A DNA stretch of 64,000 bases from Pseudomonas fluorescens (GCF_902497625.1 NZ_CABVGX010000001.1:212332-276331), one strand, 5' to 3'. Positions 7,533 to 16,396 are shown, counted from the stretch's first letter. The notes: generated by a model from the sequence alone, not told the origin. Numbers and translations are program-made.

Positions 7533-8078
7533 ATGCGTAACATTTCCGTGGCCGATGATGATTTGGCGAGCCGTCATCGGACATTCTCCCAGCTCTACAG
7601 CGATCACCATTCCTGGTTGCATGGCTGGCTGCGGAAGAAACTCGGCTGCTCGCAACGGGCGGCCGATCTGGCGCAGGATGCATTCATCCGCGTGCTCACG
7701 TTGACCGATCCGCACACCATCAAAGAGCCGCGGGCGTTTCTGGCGACCATGGCTGGCCGGCTGTTGATCGATGGCGCCCGGCGCCGGCGGATCGAACAGG
7801 CGTATCTCGAGGCACTGGCGATTCAGGCAAGTGATGCCGGCATGCCAGACCCCGAGGCGATTCACGTCGCGCTTGAGGCGTTGGAAAAGATCGCAGTGAT
7901 GCTCGCCGGGTTGCCGAGCAAAAACCGCGAGGCGTTTCTGCTGAGTCGGCTCGACGGGCTGACTTACAGTGAGATCGCGCTTGAATTGAAGGTGTCGGCG
8001 AGCACGGTGAAAAACTATGTCGCGGCGGCGCTGGTTCATTGTTACAACACCTTGTACGGGGCGGATCAGCCAGCGTGA
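7533..8078 (+). CDS. FecI-like ECF sigma factor
   Basis: A 181-residue ECF sigma-70 factor. Region 2 is at residues 18-60 (LYSDHHSWLHGWLRKKLG then ADLAQDAFIRVL). Region 4 is in the C-terminal third (LSRLDGLTYSEIALELKVS followed by a recognition helix, ASTVKNYVAAAL). It overlaps the next gene, an anti-sigma FecR, by a GTGA. Such pairs normally respond to iron-siderophore or heme uptake through a TonB-dependent receptor. Here no receptor gene follows; the next gene downstream is a convergent exporter. The 120-bp upstream spacer is A+T-rich just before the ATG but no clear Fur box was read. Confidence 0.9.
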   Translation: MRNISVADDDLASRHRTFSQLYSDHHSWLHGWLRKKLGCSQRAADLAQDAFIRVLTLTDPHTIKEPRAFLATMAGRLLIDGARRRRIEQAYLEALAIQASDAGMPDPEAIHVALEALEKIAVMLAGLPSKNREAFLLSRLDGLTYSEIALELKVSASTVKNYVAAALVHCYNTLYGADQPA

Positions 8079-9025
8079 CGCCTCCCTCCGAACAGATGAT
8101 CAACGAAGCGGCGCGCTGGTTGACGCTGCTGCATGACGACTGCGTCAGTAACGCCGAGCGTGCGGCTTTCGATGCCTGGTGCGCAGCCGATCCACGGCAC
8201 GCTGTTGCGGTTGAACGCATGCGCGGTTTATGGACCAGCCTCAGTGAGCTGCCGGCCGCGCCTGCACGGGTTGCGTTGAAACAGGCTTTCGCGCGATCCG
8301 GTCGATCTGCTTCAAGCCGTGGCGTCCAGGTGTTAGCACTGCTGGGAGTGCTGGCGTGTGGCTGGGTCGGTGTCGACAATCTGCCGATCTGGATGGCCGA
8401 TCAGCGCACTGGCGTGGGCGAGCGGCGCGAGATGACGTTGTCGGACGGCAGCCATCTGCAACTCAATAGCCATTCGGCGCTGGACGTGAAATTCGACGGG
8501 CAGCAACGGGTGATTGAATTGCTGGCGGGAGAGTTGTGGGTGGACGTGGCCAAGGACGCCAAGCGTCCGTTCGTGGTGCGCACCGACCAAGGCACCGCGA
8601 CGGCGCTTGGCACGCGGTATCTGGTCAAACGCGAAGCGGACGGTTCCACGGTAATCAGCGTGCTCGAATCGGTTGTTGCCGCCAAAGCCAATGGGCTTGA
8701 GGCGGTGAACGTCAAGGCCGGCGAGCAAGCGCGGATGAAAGCGGGCAGGGTGCAAGCACCGTATGCCATCGGCAACGCAGACCCGGATGCCTGGACACGC
8801 GGCTTGCTGAAAGTCGACGACCGACCACTCAGCGAAGTGCTGCAGGCGCTGGCCAGTTACCGCCATGGCCTGGTGCGCTATGACCAACAGGCGCTGCAGT
8901 CATTACGAGTGTCCGGCGTATTCCGCCTCGACGATACCGACGCCGCGCTGGCGACACTGGCCGACAATCTACCGATCCAGGTTGAGCATTTCACCGATCT
9001 GCTGGTGGTGGTCAAACCGCGCTGA
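8075..9025 (+). CDS. FecR-like anti-sigma/sigma regulator
   Basis: A 316-residue protein when started at GTG 8075, which overlaps the sigma factor stop by 4 nt; an ATG at 8096 is the alternative. The N-terminal cytoplasmic DUF4880 part contains INEAARWLTLLHDD and WCAADPRHAVAVERM. One membrane segment follows near residues 85-105 (LALLGVLACGWVGVDNLPIW). The periplasmic part is a FecR domain (RREMTLSDGSHLQLNSHSAL) and a C-terminal secretin/STN-like domain (SGVFRLDDTDAALATLADNL). It should hold the FecI-like factor at the inner membrane until a receptor signals. The missing receptor gene implies a partner elsewhere or an orphan pair. Confidence 0.9.
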   Translation: MTPPSEQMINEAARWLTLLHDDCVSNAERAAFDAWCAADPRHAVAVERMRGLWTSLSELPAAPARVALKQAFARSGRSASSRGVQVLALLGVLACGWVGVDNLPIWMADQRTGVGERREMTLSDGSHLQLNSHSALDVKFDGQQRVIELLAGELWVDVAKDAKRPFVVRTDQGTATALGTRYLVKREADGSTVISVLESVVAAKANGLEAVNVKAGEQARMKAGRVQAPYAIGNADPDAWTRGLLKVDDRPLSEVLQALASYRHGLVRYDQQALQSLRVSGVFRLDDTDAALATLADNLPIQVEHFTDLLVVVKPR

Positions 9026-9093
9026 CCTGCTGATTATCAAACCACACCATCGCCGATCCCCCATACCGAAATTCAGCAACCACCCGCGAACGT

Positions 9094-9180
9094 GCAGGAG
9101 CTGGCTTGCCAGCGATGCGATTTCAACCGGGTATCCATGTCGTCAGGCATTTGCCTCGCCAGCAAGCTGGCTGCTACAGA
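9094..9180. repeat. REPIN (inverted REP pair)
   Basis: A head-to-head pair, GCAGGAGCTGGCTTGCCAGC on one side and the inverted GCCAGCAAGCTGGCTGCTAC on the other, spaced by about 40 bp. It overlaps the last bases of the convergent DMT gene and separates it from fecR, which is a usual place for REPINs. Confidence 0.85.
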
Positions 9181-10136
9181 GCTCCAGCTTTCGCTTCGAC
9201 CTTTGTCTCCGTCTTGCGATACGTCAGCAGCACAATGCCTGTCACGACGATCACGCCACCCACCACCTGGCCGGCGCTCAGCATCTGATCCAGCACAATC
9301 CAGCCCATCAGCAAGGTTGCCAGCGGTTCAATGTTCATCACCGGCGCGTTGCGCGGCATGTCCAGGCGCGGCACGGAAATGAACAGCACGATGAAACCCG
9401 TGCCATATAGCACCACCAGCGTCGCAAGTGCCATCCAGCCGGTGGACGTCGCAGGCAGGTTCAGGCCGCCGGGCAGGGCGCCGGTCAATCCCGCGAGATT
9501 GACGCTGCTGAAGACGATGAAAATAGTCAGCAGGCTGCGCACCGAACCGCGAACCTGCGACAACTTGTGATCGGTAATCCACAACGCGCAGGCGAACACA
9601 GTGGCGGCGCAAAACGCGAGGCCCACGCCGAGCAGCCATTGCGGACCCACGCTGGCGTTGGCCGACAGGCGTCCCGGCACGTCGAGCACAAATACCAGAC
9701 CCACCAGAATCAGCCCCATCAAGGCCGCCGTGCGCGCCGTCGGCCGTGCTCCGCCCAGTGCCCAAGTGAGCAACGCCAGGAGGATCGGGAAGACGTTGGC
9801 CACCAGCAACGCCAATGCGACCGGCACTCGCGCCACGGCAGAGTAAAGACACAGGCTTTGCGCGGTAATCAGCAAACCCAACAGCAGTTGCCAGCGCCAG
9901 GCACCCGCCGGCAATCGCAGATTCTGTCGTTGCCACAGCACCAGCGCGGCGAGCACCAGCAACGTTCCGCCCGAACGCATCAAGATCGCCAGCAATACCC
10001 CGGCGCCATCATCGAAGGCGACCCGGGCTGCCACATGATTACCGGCGAATGCACAGCCCATGCACAACAGAATGAGCACGGCGATGTGGCGGGGAAAAGG
10101 TGCTGGGGTGGATGAAGCGAGGGCGGAGCGGGTCAT
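9174..10136 (-). CDS. DMT superfamily (EamA) exporter
   Basis: A 320-residue inner-membrane protein with ten predicted helices in two EamA halves, the usual size and layout. The first half begins IAVLILLCMGCAFAGNHVAA with the family's early Asn-His-Val; the second begins LLGVGLAFCAATVFACALWI near residue 160. The C-terminal GWIVLDQMLSAGQVVGGVIV is typical. Members export amino acids or other metabolites; the substrate is unknown. It converges with fecR, with a REPIN over its 3' end. The start at 10136 leaves a short soluble N-terminus of about 16 residues. Confidence 0.88.
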   Translation of the reverse strand: MTRSALASSTPAPFPRHIAVLILLCMGCAFAGNHVAARVAFDDGAGVLLAILMRSGGTLLVLAALVLWQRQNLRLPAGAWRWQLLLGLLITAQSLCLYSAVARVPVALALLVANVFPILLALLTWALGGARPTARTAALMGLILVGLVFVLDVPGRLSANASVGPQWLLGVGLAFCAATVFACALWITDHKLSQVRGSVRSLLTIFIVFSSVNLAGLTGALPGGLNLPATSTGWMALATLVVLYGTGFIVLFISVPRLDMPRNAPVMNIEPLATLLMGWIVLDQMLSAGQVVGGVIVVTGIVLLTYRKTETKVEAKAGAL

Positions 10137-10490
10137 GGCAGGTTCTCAAGAGGGGTACGTGCCATCTTCCGGGATGGCTTCGTGTTGTTATTATGTCATC
10201 GTACAACCTCCTGAGTTCTACCGGAATTGGTTTGCGTGGGCAAGGATGATGGTTTATTTAAAGCACGAAAATGTTGGCCTGCCTGCCTGCCTGCCTGCCT
10301 GCCTGCCAGGCCGTTTAAGCAACCTGGGTATTCTTGCTAAGAGATCGTATGACTGCGCCGGGACGGCCTACAGGCCCCGTCTCGGGGCTAGCCTCGCCCT
10401 CCATGAATGTCCTGTAACCGAGAATGGCGGATCAACCCCGCCAACGGCAGGAGCGGTGCCCCTGCAGGTTGTGCCGGTTTCAACCGAGCC
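10137..10490. other. 354-bp spacer with a simple repeat and hairpin
   Basis: This spacer lies between the end of the exopolysaccharide cluster and the DMT gene. A frame runs through it on the plus strand but its composition (poly-Ala-Cys-Leu-Pro from the repeat) is not protein-like. It contains a (GCCT)7 repeat and a GCCCCG/CGGGGC stem with a 3-nt loop at 10374-10388, which may help end the minus-strand exopolysaccharide transcript although no T-run follows. Confidence 0.5.
10277..10307. repeat. Simple tetranucleotide repeat (GCCT)7
   Basis: Seven perfect GCCT units plus GCC. It lies in a non-coding spacer about 140 bp upstream of the DMT exporter start. Tetranucleotide repeats of this length slip readily. 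Confidence 0.95.
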
Positions 10491-11183
10491 TCACGCGCTC
10501 GCCGCGCCCGTGACTACGGGCCGACCCGGTTTGCGCAGCGGGTCGAGGCGCGAGCCGGTGTAACGCGTTTCCCGATAGAATTTCCACAAACCGAACAGAC
10601 CGTACACATGCGTCACGCGACCCTGCTCTTGATAGCCCATGCGGATATGCAGCTTCATCGCCGGGATGTTGTGGGTTTCCACCACGTCGACCACCTTGTT
10701 GCAGCCTTTGGCCGCCATGGCTTCCCACTGCGCCACCTGGACATCGACCGACAGACTGGTGCCGAAATAGGCGCGGGCCATTTCGCCGCCAAAACAAAAA
10801 AATTCGCCTGGCTTGACCGGGAACCAGCAACCGTAATAGTGGCGGTCATGGTAGTCGCGGGTGCTGGCCCAGATGAACCCGATGGCATGGCCATCCTGGT
10901 CCAGGTACATATGGCCGGTATGCCCGTCGGCGGCCAGCTCGGCCATCGTGCCTACGCGATCGCCGAAGTGCTTCGTGAACGCGACTGCATTTTCCGGGGT
11001 GATTACTGCCATTCGTACCGGTGGATAAGGTCGCAGCTTGTGCGGTGGAACCGGGCTGACCAGGTCGCGCTCCATCCAGAGCAGTTCCCAATGGAAAAAT
11101 ACATAACGCCTCCACAGCGTGCGAAGCATGCGGCTCAGACCTTTTTGTTTGATTCGTTCGCGAAGCTTGTCGATGACTTTCAT
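10491..11183 (-). CDS. GNAT-like acyltransferase, last gene of the exopolysaccharide cluster (paralogue 1)
   Basis: A 230-residue protein started at ATG 11183, where GGAG lies 6-8 nt upstream; the longer frame to 11207 lacks this. The N-terminal 40 residues are basic and aromatic (RYVFFHWELLWMERDLVSP). A GNAT-like fold follows, with GFIWASTRDYHDRHYYGCWF and a C-terminal helix-strand NIPAMKLHIRMGYQEQGRV, where acetyl-CoA contacts would lie. It is a clear paralogue of the protein at 13275-13967: same length and shared blocks over the whole chain. A role in acylating the polysaccharide or its precursor is inferred from position. A soluble, membrane-associated location is likely. Confidence 0.7.
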   Translation of the reverse strand: MKVIDKLRERIKQKGLSRMLRTLWRRYVFFHWELLWMERDLVSPVPPHKLRPYPPVRMAVITPENAVAFTKHFGDRVGTMAELAADGHTGHMYLDQDGHAIGFIWASTRDYHDRHYYGCWFPVKPGEFFCFGGEMARAYFGTSLSVDVQVAQWEAMAAKGCNKVVDVVETHNIPAMKLHIRMGYQEQGRVTHVYGLFGLWKFYRETRYTGSRLDPLRKPGRPVVTGAASA

Positions 11184-11289
11184 GACGCTCTCCAAAGCCG
11201 GAGCCAAGGTGTGGTGGGGGACGTTCTTGTTGGGTATAGATCACGCGGTGAAAATCATGTCAAAGCGCCACCTTTGAATATGTTGCATT

Positions 11290-12090
11290 TTATGTAGATC
11301 GCTCCATTGGTATTGCCTGGCCGCGTAAATCCTCAATCAGGTCGCCATAGGAAATACGTGGAACGCCCGGCAGCCTGAGCGTCAGCAGGGATTTGAGCGA
11401 TTCTTCTGGCGACAGGTAAGCGTCGCCGAAATCGGCCCCGAGCTGGGTCGGGTGCGCGACAATTTCCAGCACGCCGTCGGTTGGAATGTCACCGTCGCGC
11501 AAGCCAATCGGGGTGCACACGTAATCCGCTGTGGTACCTGCCAGGCTACGCAGACGACGGTTGAGCAGCTCCTTGAAAATGCGCTTGGGCAGGTTCAGGT
11601 TTTGTCCCATGTTGCGCGCCAGTCGCACGGCAACGCCCTGGCTCGCCGCGAAACGCGCGACGATTTCCCCAATCGGCCAGATGTTGTGCACGTGCTGATG
11701 GGAATCCAGATGGCTGGGCCGCACACCGTTGTCGAGGCAGCGTTGCCATTGCGCTTGTAGTTCTTCCTGTACGGCATCGCGGTCCAGACGATTGAGCCGC
11801 ATACGGTGGCGCGGCAGGTTGAGGTCGAAGACCCCGGTGCTGTCGCAAAAATTGGCCCGCGTGAGAATGCCCTGGCTCAAAGGCCGGCCATATGTGAGGT
11901 TGAAATGCAGGCCGATGCGCCCCGCAAGCAACGGATGGCGAGCCATGGCGCAGGCCGCTTCGAACGCAGGCATGTTGGCCATCGCCGTTGCAGAACTGAT
12001 GACGCCCGCCTGGAACGCGCCGAGGATCACCGTGTTTTCGTTGGGGCTGAGACCGAAGTCATCAGCGTTGACTATGACTTGGCGTGGCAT
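11290..12090 (-). CDS. ChbG/HpnK family (YdjC-like) carbohydrate deacetylase
   Basis: A 266-residue protein. ATG 12090 is chosen because GGGAGAG lies 6 nt upstream; a GTG at 12096 is alternative. Motifs of the YdjC fold are intact: VNADDFGLSPNEN near the start (metal Asp pair), GLHFNLTYGRPLS, and HLDSHQHVHNIWPIGEIVA (metal His cluster). These enzymes remove N-acetyl groups from sugars, as ChbG does for chitobiose, or act in hopanoid sugar modification (HpnK). In this cluster it probably deacetylates an amino sugar of the polymer or precursor. It overlaps the 3' end of the upstream gene by 29 nt, so the two are co-transcribed. Confidence 0.85.
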   Translation of the reverse strand: MPRQVIVNADDFGLSPNENTVILGAFQAGVISSATAMANMPAFEAACAMARHPLLAGRIGLHFNLTYGRPLSQGILTRANFCDSTGVFDLNLPRHRMRLNRLDRDAVQEELQAQWQRCLDNGVRPSHLDSHQHVHNIWPIGEIVARFAASQGVAVRLARNMGQNLNLPKRIFKELLNRRLRSLAGTTADYVCTPIGLRDGDIPTDGVLEIVAHPTQLGADFGDAYLSPEESLKSLLTLRLPGVPRISYGDLIEDLRGQAIPMERST

Positions 12091-13270
12091 GTTCACTCTC
12101 CCGGTGAGGTTCGATGGTGGCGGCCACTTTAGCGGTCGGTACCGGTGTCGCAGGTGTCGCCGACGTGGCTCGCCTGGCGCGCCATTTCTGCAACCAGGGT
12201 TTCAACCGCTGCCAGCTGCGCAAGGCAAATCCAAGGACCAGGCCGCTGGGGCGCCACGAGTAAAAACTCCAGCGCCAATGCTCAAGCTGGCCGCTCATGC
12301 GTTCATGCAGCTGATGGCTGGAATTTTCCAGACTGACCCGCGACGCATCGATCCAGCGCCAATTGTCGTCCAGCCCCCAGCGAATCCATTCTTCCAGCAG
12401 CACCCGACCGCTGCCCAGATCAGCGTATTGCGGCAGGAACGCCAGGTTGTAATCGTACAGCCGGCCCTGTTCCAGCAACCCGAGTCGATAACTGATGCAA
12501 CGGCCGTCCAGTTCCAGCACCACCACTCGCACCAGACCCTGAGCGGCGAGGGCGGTGAAGGCGCGATCCATCCACTGGCGATGACGTTCATCAGAGAAAA
12601 TTCCCACGCCTTCGTCGCCTTTCCAGCTCACTGCTTCGACTTCGCTGATGACTTGCAGCAAGGGTCCCATGCTCGCCGCGTCGGGCGTGATGCGGCGAAT
12701 TTCAGCGCCGCAGGCCGCAATTCGTTTGCGCGCCCGACGTAGTTTGTAGCGCGGATCACCGGACACTTCCTGACGATCGGCGTCGCTGATCAAGTGCACC
12801 GGCACTCGGCAACTAAGACGTCGTTCGCCCGTCGAGCTGTGAGCCATCCATTGTGTCAGCGCGCTCTCCGCGCCGATCGGTTCGGACAGCTCGTTGAGTT
12901 GCAACAGGGCATGCGGTAAGCGTCGGCGGATCTCGATCAAGGCCTTGCGCATGTCGTCGGCGTCGACGCGGGTCAGTAATGCCAGACGATCGGTCAGTGG
13001 ATAGCCGAGGTGATGCAGCACCCGAAACGGCAGCCTGCCGAAGCGCTCGACCGAGGCCACCAACGGCAGGCAAAACACCAGTTCGGTGCCCTGCCAGCCG
13101 AGCAGCACGTGCAAACGCTCCGCGCCGCTCAGCGCCTGTTCGGACGCGCACAGCCAGGCGAGCGCGTTGAATGGGGTGTGGTCCATCACTCGCAGGCGCA
13201 GTGCTTCATAAGCCGCCGCAGGAAAATCTGCTGCGCACAGCGAAGTGCGCCATTCGTATCGCGCTGCCAT
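12062..13270 (-). CDS. CelD/BioF2-like acetyltransferase (Acetyltransf_6)
   Basis: A 402-residue soluble protein. Its centre and C-terminal half carry the double-GNAT Acetyltransf_6 fold known from CelD-type proteins of polysaccharide loci: KLRRARKRIAACGAEIRRIT, then VVVLELDGRCISYRLGLLEQ and LYDYNLAFLPQYADLGSGRV, with the DYN...PQYADLGSG block most typical. The last 35 residues are Thr/Pro/Glu-rich and likely disordered. The probable role is transfer of an acyl group to the sugar chain in the cytoplasm. It lies between two GNAT-like paralogues. Start ATG 13270 is 4 nt after the stop of the upstream gene. Confidence 0.75.
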   Translation of the reverse strand: MAARYEWRTSLCAADFPAAAYEALRLRVMDHTPFNALAWLCASEQALSGAERLHVLLGWQGTELVFCLPLVASVERFGRLPFRVLHHLGYPLTDRLALLTRVDADDMRKALIEIRRRLPHALLQLNELSEPIGAESALTQWMAHSSTGERRLSCRVPVHLISDADRQEVSGDPRYKLRRARKRIAACGAEIRRITPDAASMGPLLQVISEVEAVSWKGDEGVGIFSDERHRQWMDRAFTALAAQGLVRVVVLELDGRCISYRLGLLEQGRLYDYNLAFLPQYADLGSGRVLLEEWIRWGLDDNWRWIDASRVSLENSSHQLHERMSGQLEHWRWSFYSWRPSGLVLGFALRSWQRLKPWLQKWRARRATSATPATPVPTAKVAATIEPHRESEHATPSHSQR

Positions 13271-13274
13271 AAGC

Positions 13275-13967
13275 TCAGGTCACCGATGCTGTAACGGTTG
13301 AACGTTCCGGTTTGCGCAGGGCATCGAGGCGCGAACCGCTGTAACGGGTTTCCCGGTAGAAGCGCCAACGGCCAAACAGCCCGTACACGTTCATGACCCG
13401 TCCCTGTTCTTTGTAGCCGGTGCGAATGTGTAACTTGAGCGCCGGAATATTGCCCGACTCGCACACATCCACCACCTTGTTGCAGCCCTGCGCCTGCATG
13501 GCTTTCCACAGTTCGGTCTGCAGGTCCATTGATAACCGCGTGCCCCAGTAGGCGCGGCTCAGTTCACCGCCAAACTCGAAAAACTCCCCGGCTTTCACGG
13601 GAAAGCTGCAGCCGTAATAGTGCTTGTCGTGGTAGTTGCGGGTGGCGCCCCAGATGAAAGCCACTGCGTCACCGGCCTCATCGACGTGCATCTGTCCGGT
13701 GAAACCTTCACGGGCGAGCTCGGCCATGGTCTCTACGCGATCGCCAAAATGACGGGTAAACGCCACGGCGTTTTGCGCGGTGATGGCGACGACTTTCAGC
13801 GGTGGGTACGGTCGCAGTTTATGCGGCGGGATCGGCGTGACCAGATCGCGCTCCATCCACAACAGTTCCCAATGAAAAAATACATAACGCTTCCAGCCTT
13901 TGGCGGCGGTAGCGCGCCAGCCTTTGTGCCGGATGTGCTCGCCAAGCTTGCTCAAAAAAACACTCAT
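13275..13967 (-). CDS. GNAT-like acyltransferase (paralogue 2)
   Basis: A 230-residue protein, started at ATG 13967 with AGGAG 8 nt upstream; the longer frame to 14042 adds a non-conserved tail. It shares RYVFFHWELLWMERDLV, PPHKLRPYPP, AVAF and the C-terminal FYRETRYSGSRLD with the protein at 10491-11183, and both are exactly 230 residues, so they arose by duplication. A GNAT-like core is suggested by VAFIWGATRNYHDKHYYGCS and NIPALKLHIRTGYKEQGRV. Function is inferred as acylation of the exopolysaccharide or its precursor. It directly precedes the CelD-like gene (4-nt gap). Confidence 0.7.
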   Translation of the reverse strand: MSVFLSKLGEHIRHKGWRATAAKGWKRYVFFHWELLWMERDLVTPIPPHKLRPYPPLKVVAITAQNAVAFTRHFGDRVETMAELAREGFTGQMHVDEAGDAVAFIWGATRNYHDKHYYGCSFPVKAGEFFEFGGELSRAYWGTRLSMDLQTELWKAMQAQGCNKVVDVCESGNIPALKLHIRTGYKEQGRVMNVYGLFGRWRFYRETRYSGSRLDALRKPERSTVTASVT

Positions 13968-14093
13968 GGTATTGGCTCCTGACGGTGGTGACCGTGGATG
14001 GAGTGGCTCACCGTGCGGACAACGGGTTGCGCGGCAAACCATGCGATGAGAATCATGGGACAGGGCCCCGGCTCAATAGCAGGATCAGGTGTG

Positions 14094-15398
14094 TCATGCC
14101 GACTTGCGCTGCAGCATGTGCAACATCGGACTGAAGTCGCTGGGCAGGATGATCAGGGTCTGCCACACCGGCACGCCGCTCAATCGGCAATACAGGACAA
14201 GCAACGCTACGGTCACAGCCAGGTAAGCGATGGACGACGCGGCTGCCGCGCCAACGATGCCGTACAGCGGGATCAGCACTACATTCAGCGTCAGGTTAAG
14301 CAAGGCGCCGAGCCCCATCAGCAACGAAATCGTGCCGGGGCGGTTTTTGCCCAGCAAGTCCAGGCGCAGGATGCTCGCGTAGCACAGCCCGAGCAGGCCC
14401 GGCAGCAGCGCGAGCAACGCCGGGTACGCCGGTTGATAGGCGGCACCGAACAGGGTGACGATCAGCCATTCGCCAATCACCGCCATGCTCAGGCAGGCGC
14501 CGAGCATTACCGTAGCGGTCAGGCGCAGCGCCAGCGGGGTGACTTTGTCCATGCCCTCATCCTGCTGCAGCAGGCGTTTCATCAGTGGCGTGGTCACTGC
14601 TTCCGGAACGATCAGCAGCAATTCAGCCGCGGCGCTGGCCATGGCGTAATGACCCAGCGCGGTGCTGCCGAGCAGGGCGCCGATAAACAGGTAGTCGGAA
14701 CGCAAGATCACTTGCTGGAAGAGCAAATCGGGATGACTGCGGGCACTGAAGCGCAGCAGTTCGTTCTGGCTGCCGCGGTCCCATTGCAGTTTCAGCGGCT
14801 GCGCACGTTTGAGCCAGAACCAGCCCGCCAGCACCACCAGGCTGATGCCCGCCAGCCAACTGAGCAGTGCAGCTTCCAGCGCAGCGTCTTTCCACATCCA
14901 GAACAGGGCAAGAAACAACAGCAGCGGCGCAAGGGACTCAATCAGGCGCAGGACGTTGAACGCCATGATCCCGCCGGAGGCGTTGTGTAACGTCAGCAGT
15001 CCGCTTTTGAGCACGGTCAACGGTACCGCCAGCAGCAACAGCCAGGCGAGCAGACCGAGTTGCGTGGTGATGTCGAGCTCGGTGCCGAACTCGCGGGTCA
15101 GCCCCACCACCAGCAACGTCAGCAAACCGGCAAGCAGGCAGCCAAAGACCAGCACCTGACTGAGCAACAAGCCCATCGGCCGCTGCTTGGCGGCCTGATA
15201 ACCGACCGCCGAGTTAAGCCCGCCGCTGGTGGCCGCGCTGATCAGATCGGGCAAGGTGCTGAGCAGGGCAAACAGACCGCGTTCGCTCGGCCCGAGGATC
15301 CGCGCCAGCAATACGTTGCGCAACAAGCGCAAAGCGATCATTGCCAGCTTGGTGCCCATGCTCATGGCCAGGTGTTTGAGGTAGTTGCTGCGGCTCAT
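14094..15398 (-). CDS. Wzx-type polysaccharide flippase
   Basis: A 434-residue integral membrane protein of the MOP/oligosaccharide flippase family, with 12-14 hydrophobic segments. The N-terminal signature LLRNVLLARILGPSERGLFA and the later NLTLNVVLIPLYGIVGAAAA are typical of Wzx. It should flip the undecaprenyl-linked repeat unit to the periplasmic side. Start ATG 15398 overlaps the stop of the deacetylase gene (ATGA), better than the upstream in-frame ATG at 15425. Confidence 0.88.
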   Translation of the reverse strand: MSRSNYLKHLAMSMGTKLAMIALRLLRNVLLARILGPSERGLFALLSTLPDLISAATSGGLNSAVGYQAAKQRPMGLLLSQVLVFGCLLAGLLTLLVVGLTREFGTELDITTQLGLLAWLLLLAVPLTVLKSGLLTLHNASGGIMAFNVLRLIESLAPLLLFLALFWMWKDAALEAALLSWLAGISLVVLAGWFWLKRAQPLKLQWDRGSQNELLRFSARSHPDLLFQQVILRSDYLFIGALLGSTALGHYAMASAAAELLLIVPEAVTTPLMKRLLQQDEGMDKVTPLALRLTATVMLGACLSMAVIGEWLIVTLFGAAYQPAYPALLALLPGLLGLCYASILRLDLLGKNRPGTISLLMGLGALLNLTLNVVLIPLYGIVGAAAASSIAYLAVTVALLVLYCRLSGVPVWQTLIILPSDFSPMLHMLQRKSA

Positions 15399-16396
15399 GG
15401 CCGTGCCCCGCGATAAATGCGCCACGACAACAATTCCGGATTGCGCGCGGTGCGCTGGCTGACCCCGAAACGCGGGAGCGCCAGCGGGTCTTCGACGCCA
15501 CGGTAGATGCCGGTGGCGGTGCCCAGACCGAACGCATAGTCGTGCTGCGCCACGTGGAGGCGCACACGTGCGTCGTTGTCGCCGTTAGGGTAGCAATAGA
15601 CCGGCAGCGGCTGATTGCAGCCGTTCAACAGCGCATCGCGGCTGCGCCTCAGTTCTTCGTCCAGCCGTTGATCATCAAGGCCGGTAAGGATCGCGTGACT
15701 CGCGCCGTGCGGACCGAAACGCACCAGGCCGGAAGCTTCCAGCGAGCGCACCTGATGCCAGTCCAGCGCTTGCGGCATCGACTCTTGCGGGCAGTCATCG
15801 GTCAAGCGACTGAGATCGTGCGGGGCAAGGGTTTTCAGAGTCTGCAAATACTGCAAAAGGGCCAGGCTGCGGCGCTGCACATGCCCTTCAGTGAGCGCTG
15901 CCGGCACCGGCCGTGCGGCCATGTTCAGACGATTGATGATGTGCGCCCGGGCCCTCTCGCCATGGCTGCCCCACAGGGTTTCACCGATGCTTTCCCACCA
16001 GAACCGCTGGCGACTGCCGATGAAATCGGTGGAGAGAAAGATGCTCGCCGGCACCTGGTATTTTTGCAGCAGCGGGAAGGCGTTCAGGGCGTTGTCGCGC
16101 CAGCCGTCGTCGAAGGTCAACGCCACTTTTGGTCGTTCGGCGTGCAACGTGCCGGTTTGCAGAATGTCCATCAGGGGCACGCAATCAAAATGGCGTTTCA
16201 GCCAGATCAGCAAGTGCTCGAAGGCGTTCGGTCCGACGCACAATTCATTGCGATGGGGCAGGGTGGCAGCGTTGTCGTCGGCCAGCACCCGGTGCAGCAT
16301 GAGAATCACCCCGGCCCCGTGCAGCTGGTTGCGTCCTGCCGGCGAGTTGCGGTACAGCCAGCCACTGGTGCGTTTTAACAGTTGTCTGATCGCCAT
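15395..16396 (-). CDS. Polysaccharide deacetylase (NodB homology)
   Basis: A 333-residue protein of the carbohydrate esterase 4 group. It shows the first catalytic motif VALTFDDGWRDNALNAFPLL near residue 92 (catalytic and metal Asp) and an H-x3-H type metal motif FGPHGASHAIL near residue 223. No signal peptide is evident, so it acts on cytoplasmic or inner-face substrates, or is a membrane-peripheral enzyme. It probably removes an acetyl group from an amino sugar. It is followed by wzx with a 4-nt overlap. Confidence 0.87.
   Translation of the reverse strand: MAIRQLLKRTSGWLYRNSPAGRNQLHGAGVILMLHRVLADDNAATLPHRNELCVGPNAFEHLLIWLKRHFDCVPLMDILQTGTLHAERPKVALTFDDGWRDNALNAFPLLQKYQVPASIFLSTDFIGSRQRFWWESIGETLWGSHGERARAHIINRLNMAARPVPAALTEGHVQRRSLALLQYLQTLKTLAPHDLSRLTDDCPQESMPQALDWHQVRSLEASGLVRFGPHGASHAILTGLDDQRLDEELRRSRDALLNGCNQPLPVYCYPNGDNDARVRLHVAQHDYAFGLGTATGIYRGVEDPLALPRFGVSQRTARNPELLSWRIYRGARP

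Noticed and set aside
10060..10563. Plus-strand frame spanning the (GCCT)7 repeat
   Set aside because: Its central part is only the translated repeat, and both ends lie opposite genes with clear motifs; phase-variable coding is not supported.
11729..12742. Long plus-strand reading frame (337 residues) opposite the deacetylase and CelD-like genes
   Set aside because: It is an antisense shadow of two genes with clear motifs; its composition is Arg/Ala/Gln-rich and unlike a real protein.
13998..14990. Plus-strand frame of 330 residues opposite the flippase gene
   Set aside because: Gln/His/Arg-rich shadow of a hydrophobic membrane protein, a common artefact in high-GC genomes.
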